Position numbers and translations under genes: made by a program. The notes beneath the pieces are model-generated. The model saw only the letters and a list, made by a program, of their open reading frames with translations, was not told the DNA's origin and made no database searches. This document shows, piece after piece, positions 61,401-64,000 of a DNA stretch of 64,000 nucleotides. Origin of the DNA: DASQGA01 sp963722715. GTDB lineage: Bacteria; Actinomycetota; Thermoleophilia; Gaiellales; Gaiellaceae. Location of the stretch: positions 62,001-126,000 of the forward strand of contig CAVROA010000007.1 in assembly GCA_963722715.1 (NCBI GenBank), given 5' to 3'. Numbering within the stretch: position 1 is the first letter of the stretch; every line of letters begins with the position of its first letter.

Positions 61401-64000
61401 CCGGCGGTTCGTGACCGTGGCCGAGATGGTCGAGTTGCCCGCGACATCGGTAACCGTGACGCGCAGGTCGTAGAGCCCGTCCGTGACGGCGGTCGTGTCG
61501 AAGGCGGCCGGGGTCGTCGTCCAGGTCCCTGCTCCCGCGGGCGAGTAGGCATAGACGCGCGAGGCGATCCCGGAGCCGGCGTCGCTCGCAGTCGAGCTGA
61601 GGGTGACGGTGGCGCGCAGGTTGGCGCCCGGATCGTCCAGCGAGGCGGTGGGGGCGGTGTTGTCGACCCGGCGGTTGGTGACGAGGGCCGAGGTTGTCGT
61701 ATTGCCGACCTGGTCGGTTGCGACCAGGCGGAAGTCGTAGAGCCCGTCCGCGACGGCGGTCGTGTCGAAGGAGACCGAGTAGGGCGAGCTCGTGTCCGTG
61801 TCCACGGTCGTCCAGCTGCCACCGCTTGCGGGCGAGCGCTGGAAGGCCGCGGAGGCGACGCCGGCTCCACCCGGATCGGATGCGGTGCCGCTCAGCGAGA
61901 CGGTGCCGCGAAGCGGCGTGCCGGGATCGTCGAGCGAGGCGCCGGGGCCGGTGTTGTCGACCGTGACCGTGCGAAGGGCCGAGAGCTGGCTGTTTCCGGC
62001 CTGGTCACTCGCGCTCGCGCGAAGCTCGTAGTCCCCGTCGGCGAGTGCGCTCGTGTCCCAGGAGACGGAGTAGGGCGAGCTCGAGTCGGTGTCGATCGCA
62101 GTCCAGGAGCCGCCACCGGCGGGGCGGCGCTCGAAGAGGAGGGAGTCGACACCGGAGCCGCCCGGATCGGAGCTGTTGGCAGAGACGGCCACCGTTGCGG
62201 AGACGAAGCTCCCGTCGGCAGGGGCAGTCAGGGAGGCACTCGGAGCCGTGTTGTCGACCCGCCGGTTGGTGACCGTGGCCGAGGTGGTCGAGTTACCGGC
62301 GTTGTCGGTGACGATCACGCGCAGGTCGTAGAGCCCGTCCGTGACGCCGGTCGTGTCGAAGGCGGCCGGAGTCGTCGTCCAGGTGCCGGCGCCGGCAGGA
62401 GAGTGCTGATAGGTGCGGGTGGCGACACCGGAGCCGGCGTCGCTCGCGGTCGAGCTGAGCGTGACGGTGGCACGCAGGTTGGCGCCCGGATCGTCCAGGC
62501 TGGCGCTGGGAGCGGTGTTGTCGACCCGCCGGTTGGTGACCGTGGCCGAGGTGGTCGAGTTACCGGCGATATCGGTGACCGATGACGCGCAGGTCGTAGA
62601 GCCCGTCCGTGACGCCGGTCGTATCGAAGGCGGCCGGGGTCGTCGTCCAGGTGCCGGCGCCGGCAGGGGAGTGCTGATAGGTGCGGGTGGCGATCCCGGA
62701 GCCGGCGTCGCTCGCAGTCGAGCTGAGCGTGACCGTCCCGCGCAGGTTGGCGCCCGGATCGTCCAGGCTGGCGCTGGGAGCGGTGTTGTCGACCCGCCGG
62801 TTGGTGACCGTGGCCGAGGTGGTCGAGTTACCGGCGTTATCGGTGACGGTGACACGCAGGTCGTAGAGCCCGTCCGTGACGCCGGTCGTGTCGAAGGCGG
62901 CCGGGGTCGTCGTCCAGGTGCCTGCTCCCGCGGGCGAGTAGCTGCATAGACGCGCGAGGCGATCCCGGAGCCGCGCGTCGCTCGCGGTCGAGCTGAGCGT
63001 GACCGTCCCGCGCAGGTTGGCGCCCGGATCGTCCAGGCGAGGCGGCGGGAGCCGTGTTGTCGACCCGGCGGTTGGTGACCGTGGCCGAGGTGGTCGAGTT
63101 ACCGGCGTTGTCGGTGACGATCACGCGCAGGTCGTAGAGCCCGTCCGTGACGCCCGTGGTATCGAAGGAGGCGCTGTAGGGAGCGGATGTGTCCGTGTCC
63201 ACTGTCGTCCAGGTGCCGGCGCCGGCGGGCGAGCGCTGGAAAGCGAGCGAGGCCACGCCGCTGCCGCCCGGATCGGAGCCGGAGCCGGTCAGCGAGACGG
63301 TGCCGCGGAGGTTGGCGCCGGGGTCGTCCTGAGTGCCTGTCGGCGCAGCCCGGTCGATGGTCACGTCGTTCGTGTCCGCGTCGGTGTTCGAGCCGAGATC
63401 GGTGGCGACAGCGCGAAGCGCGCGGTTCCCGTCGGCGTCGACGTTCCACTGCGCCTCGTAGGGGACGGTCGTGTCCGTCCCGAGCGAGATCCACGAGCCC
63501 GAGCCGCAGCCCGTGGAGGCGTTCGAGCAGCGGAAGAACTCGACGTTGTCGATGTCCGTGTCAGGGGTAGTAGCGGCGATCGTGAACGGATCCGGTGCGG
63601 CCGCGTTCACGAACGCACCCGGGGCGGTGATGGTGACGCTCGGAGCGTTGTTGTCGACAAGGACGTTCACGATCGCGGAGGTCTGTGTGTTTCCGGCGAC
63701 GTCGCCCGTGACCGCGCGCAGGTCGTAACTGCCGTCGGCGAGCGCGCCCGTCGACCAGTCGACCGAGTACGGAGCACTCGTATCGGTGTCGATCGCCGTC
63801 CACGTCCCCGCGCCTGCAGGCGAACGCTGGAAGATGACCTGCTGAACCCCTGATCCCGCATCGGCGGAGTCCGACGAGACCGCGGTCAGACCGCTGACGA
63901 CACTGGCTCCGGCGGGCGCGGTGACGGACCCGGTCGGGTTGGTGTTGTCCACCCGCCGGTTGGCGACCGTGGCCGAGGTGGTCGAGTTACCGGCGTTGTC
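55418..64000 (-). CDS. Giant Ig-repeat surface protein, 5' end beyond the window (several frameshifts)
   Basis: One coding region of at least 8.5 kb. The C-terminal 5007 bp (to 60424) are a single open frame of 1668 codons. Most of the product is tandem bacterial Ig-like modules of about 90 residues with the rhythm VDNTAPSASLDDPGANLRGT and GLYDLRVIVTDNAGNS. Towards the C-terminus: a fibronectin-like domain (about 1290-1386), a PASTA-like domain (about 1387-1446), a further beta domain (about 1447-1545), a Pro/Ser/Thr linker, and a final membrane helix (about 1630-1650) with basic tail. It is probably displayed at the cell surface. Upstream of 60424 the frame breaks several times (see the frameshift finding), but the Ig sequence is continuous through all three frames. 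Confidence 0.85.
58871..60400 (-). repeat. Long intragenic repeat, copy A
   Basis: This segment is nearly identical to 61127-62660 (offset 2254-2256 bp), about 1.5 kb or five to six Ig modules. Near-identity at the DNA level, synonymous sites included, shows a recent duplication. End points are approximate because flanking modules are also similar. Confidence 0.75.
61127..62660 (-). repeat. Long intragenic repeat, copy B
   Basis: The counterpart of 58871-60400. A 2-bp length difference lies near 61364-61380, where the frame breaks relative to copy A. Confidence 0.75.

Noticed and set aside
9638..63050. Programmed ribosomal frameshifting as the cause of the split genes
   Set aside because: The sites have no shared slippery sequence or following structure, and hit unrelated housekeeping genes. 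Consensus error is simpler.
55500..63800. Many long open frames on the plus strand opposite the giant gene, one of 800 codons (58070-60472)
   Set aside because: They follow the codon rhythm of the Ig repeats on the other strand, are Arg/Gly-rich and share the repeat period. High GC keeps the opposite strand free of stops. They are shadows.
58000..64000. Regularly spaced repeats that could suggest a CRISPR array
   Set aside because: Units are about 270 bp, are coding, and differ by synonymous changes; they are Ig modules. No cas gene is present.
1..64000. tRNA, rRNA, prophage or insertion sequence
   Set aside because: No cloverleaf with a CCA-type acceptor, no ribosomal RNA motif, and no transposase, integrase or phage structural gene was seen in any gap or frame.

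Overview
The window is dense, high-GC bacterial chromosome with short intergenic gaps, many 1-4 bp gene overlaps (ATGA, GTGA, TTGA) and frequent GTG/TTG starts. Together with the parA-ftsZ pair, the lhr-nei pair, MeaB and a PduO-type adenosyltransferase, a secreted protein with RPDDRA motifs, and the absence of outer-membrane genes, this points to Actinomycetota, most likely Thermoleophilia (inference). I saw no tRNA, rRNA, CRISPR array, prophage or transposase gene.

Layout. 0-8.7 kb: lipoprotein start, HhH-GPD glycosylase, lhr helicase with nei glycosylase, an unknown 420-aa protein with a tiny membrane protein, agmatinase family. 8.8-19.4 kb: parA-ftsZ, gamma-glutamyltransferase, acetyltransferases, LON-domain protein, hisC, MFS, meaB, threonine deaminase. 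19.4-32.6 kb: acyl-CoA dehydrogenase, leucyl aminopeptidase, Fsr-like MFS, SCP2, PfpI, then a biotin-dependent carboxylase (alpha at 25-26.7 kb, beta at 31-32.6 kb) with an enoyl-CoA hydratase, and a DapA-family/FAD-oxidase pair. 29.8-39.8 kb: two ECF sigma factors (one membrane-anchored), a cyclase-ATPase-TPR regulator and a secreted RTX-type repeat protein. 39.9-45.8 kb: complete trp operon trpL-E-G-D-CF-B-A on the minus strand with a leader-peptide attenuator. 45.9-55.4 kb: membrane proteins, thiolase, 3-hydroxyacyl-CoA dehydrogenase, HD-GYP response regulator, second acyl-CoA dehydrogenase, cobalamin adenosyltransferase. 55.4-64 kb: one giant Ig-repeat surface protein running off the right edge.

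How it works together. Much of the window serves acyl-CoA and branched-chain amino acid breakdown: dehydrogenases, hydratase, thiolase, a methylcrotonyl/propionyl-type carboxylase, and the B12 helpers MeaB and adenosyltransferase for methylmalonyl-CoA mutase, which is itself not here. Amino-acid synthesis is represented by the trp operon and hisC.

Two sequence-wide themes stand out. First, about twenty genes start 6-10 bases after a TAnnnT box and have no Shine-Dalgarno sequence, which is the pattern of leaderless mRNAs; at two divergent gene pairs the two boxes share the same TA. Second, nine otherwise well-formed genes outside the giant gene, and the giant gene repeatedly, carry single-base indels, mostly an extra G or C in a short run; these look like consensus errors rather than decay. 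Gene coordinates for those loci are given for the restored gene.
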